This document shows, piece after piece, positions 63,126-64,000 of a stretch of DNA of 64,000 bases. The first letter of the stretch is position 1. Every line of letters begins with the position of its first letter. The DNA comes from Pelagibacterium nitratireducens. Lineage in GTDB: Bacteria > Pseudomonadota > Alphaproteobacteria > Rhizobiales > Devosiaceae. The notes under the pieces were generated by a model that saw only the letters and a program-made list of their open reading frames with translations, was not told the DNA's origin and did no database searches. The position numbers and the translations under genes were made by a program. The stretch is taken from NCBI RefSeq assembly GCF_037044555.1, contig NZ_CP146275.1, positions 1,096,501-1,160,500 of the forward strand, written 5' to 3'.

Positions 63126-63860
63126 ATGCGGGTCGCGGTCATTTCCGACGTCCACGCCAATGTGCTGGCGCTTGAGGCGGTGCTGGCCGACATCGCGCGG
63201 CACGACGTGGAGAAGATCCTCAATCTCGGCGATCATTTCGCCGGACCCCTGTGGCCCAAAAAGACCGCCTCGGTCATGGCTGAACTCGATATGGTGGCGA
63301 TCCGCGGCAATACCGATCGCTACCTCGCACAAGGCGATGCGGATCTGCTCGACGAGGATGATCTCAAGATCATCGACGCCATTGAGGGTGAGCCGATGAA
63401 TTGGCTCAAGCACCTGCCCGAGACGGCCATTTATGCCGATGCAATCTTTATGAGCCATGGAGCGCCGCGATCGGACGAGACCTATTGGCTCGACCGCAAG
63501 GTCAAAAAGCACGGCTTCCGTGTTTCCTCGCTCGAAGAAGTAGAGGCTGAACTGCCTCATGGCGATTATCCGGTCTATTGTTGTGGCCATACCCATATTG
63601 CGCGGGTGGTGACGCTGGACGACGGGCGGATCGTTTTCAATCCTGGCAGCGTGGGGCGGCCCTCGTTCAACATGAACGATCCTGTGTCAGCGGCGCGGCT
63701 TTCGCCGGCGGCCGCCTATGCCATTGTCGAGCTCTCGGCGGGAAAATGGCACGTCAATCTGCGGCAGGTGGCTTATGACAACATGGCGGCGTCTGCCATG
63801 GCGCGGGCATGGGGCAATGAAACCTGGGCCCGCGATCTCGCCGAAGGGCGCACGCGCTAG
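63126..63860 (+). CDS. YfcE/MJ0936-type metallophosphoesterase
   Basis: A 244-residue calcineurin-like phosphoesterase with the MRVAVISDVHANVLALEAVL start, LGDHFAGPLWP, IRGNTDRY, MSHGAP and CCGHTHIARV, then NPGSVGRPSFN, the set typical of the small diesterase group. There is no signal peptide. It lies five bases after the UbiK-like gene. The substrate is uncertain; a phosphodiester is expected from the family. Confidence 0.9.
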   Translation: MRVAVISDVHANVLALEAVLADIARHDVEKILNLGDHFAGPLWPKKTASVMAELDMVAIRGNTDRYLAQGDADLLDEDDLKIIDAIEGEPMNWLKHLPETAIYADAIFMSHGAPRSDETYWLDRKVKKHGFRVSSLEEVEAELPHGDYPVYCCGHTHIARVVTLDDGRIVFNPGSVGRPSFNMNDPVSAARLSPAAAYAIVELSAGKWHVNLRQVAYDNMAASAMARAWGNETWARDLAEGRTR

Positions 63861-63906
63861 AGCGCTTTGTGACAGTCGTGTAAAACCCTGTGGTTTGAAG
63901 GGTTTG

Positions 63907-63921
63907 TTAAGAACCCGTTAA
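63907..63921. promoter_or_regulatory. Perfect CtrA-type box before the gene at the right edge
   Basis: TTAA-gaacccg-TTAA followed by CC matches the full CtrA consensus. It is 47 bases after the phosphoesterase stop and 74 bases before the ATG-less start (GTG 63995) suggested at the window edge. It would act on that gene. Confidence 0.55.
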
Positions 63922-63994
63922 CCATATCGCTCCGATCATCCACAAGAGAATTTCGGTTTTGGGCCCGCGTTTCTGGGTCCCTGCCGGAGGTGCA

Positions 63995-64000
63995 GTGTAC
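63995..64000 (+). CDS. Possible start of a gene leaving the window
   Basis: GTG at 63995 follows GGAGG at 63985-63989 with a five-base spacer; only two codons are visible, so the product is unknown. The CtrA box at 63907 suggests cell-cycle control. Confidence 0.3.

Noticed and set aside
1..64000. tRNA, rRNA, CRISPR arrays, insertion sequences, prophage or integration sites
   Set aside because: I looked for T-loop sequences, regularly spaced repeats, transposase motifs and terminal repeats in the intergenic parts and found none.

Overview
The window reads as chromosomal DNA of a GC-rich alphaproteobacterium of the order Hyphomicrobiales (Rhizobiales). It most resembles the Devosiaceae (Devosia/Pelagibacterium type). 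The clues are two perfect CtrA-type boxes, a Rieske/cytochrome b/cytochrome c1 operon, a single-chain methylmalonyl-CoA mutase next to its carboxylase and epimerase, otsAB, a MurD2/MurL-like pair, and a dispersed short palindrome of the kind common in rhizobial intergenic DNA. The family-level placement is inference. I see no tRNA, rRNA, insertion sequence, prophage or CRISPR array.

Positions 1-18000 are a purine-use island. On the plus strand, uraH-xdhABC-puuD-guaD form a tightly packed operon (guanine to xanthine to urate to 5-hydroxyisourate to OHCU), followed by glcB (malate synthase G), which can consume the glyoxylate released by later allantoin breakdown. Divergent from uraH is a PuuE-UraD fusion (OHCU decarboxylase plus allantoinase) that leaves the window at base 1. 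On the minus strand, a nucleoside-type ABC importer with a BMP-family binding protein lies upstream of adenine deaminase. An 18-bp palindrome, TTnnACCAnnTGGTnnAA, occurs in the puuE/uraH promoter region and, degenerate, just upstream of the importer ATPase gene, suggesting one purine regulator that is not encoded in the window.

Positions 18000-26000 hold a small membrane protein gene, a LacI-type regulator, and a divergent sugar ABC importer (ATPase, permease, binding protein) whose promoter carries two near-identical TGTAAA-type operators 21 bp apart. Trehalose synthesis (otsA, otsB) follows.

Positions 26000-36600 hold a structured, probably non-coding RNA locus downstream of an atypical single-domain response regulator. 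A divergent gene encodes a large membrane protein with TPR-like repeats. Next come acuI-pccB-pccA-mcm-mce, a route from acryloyl-CoA through propionyl-CoA to succinyl-CoA.

Positions 36600-64000 are mostly housekeeping genes: an SMR exporter; the MurD2/MurL-like pair (an alternative way of putting D-glutamate into peptidoglycan); Nudix hydrolases; CCA-adding enzyme; hemF; trmL; the bc1 complex; apt; a quinone oxidoreductase/HxlR pair; MaoC proteins; ychF; pth; rplY; prs; pgeF; a MidA-like methyltransferase; lgt; a UbiK-like factor; and a phosphoesterase. The last bases, after a perfect CtrA box and a ribosome binding site, appear to begin another gene.

The points most worth following up are the MurL/MurD2 pair, the shared purine operator, the candidate small RNA at about 26600-26735, and the dispersed palindrome family.
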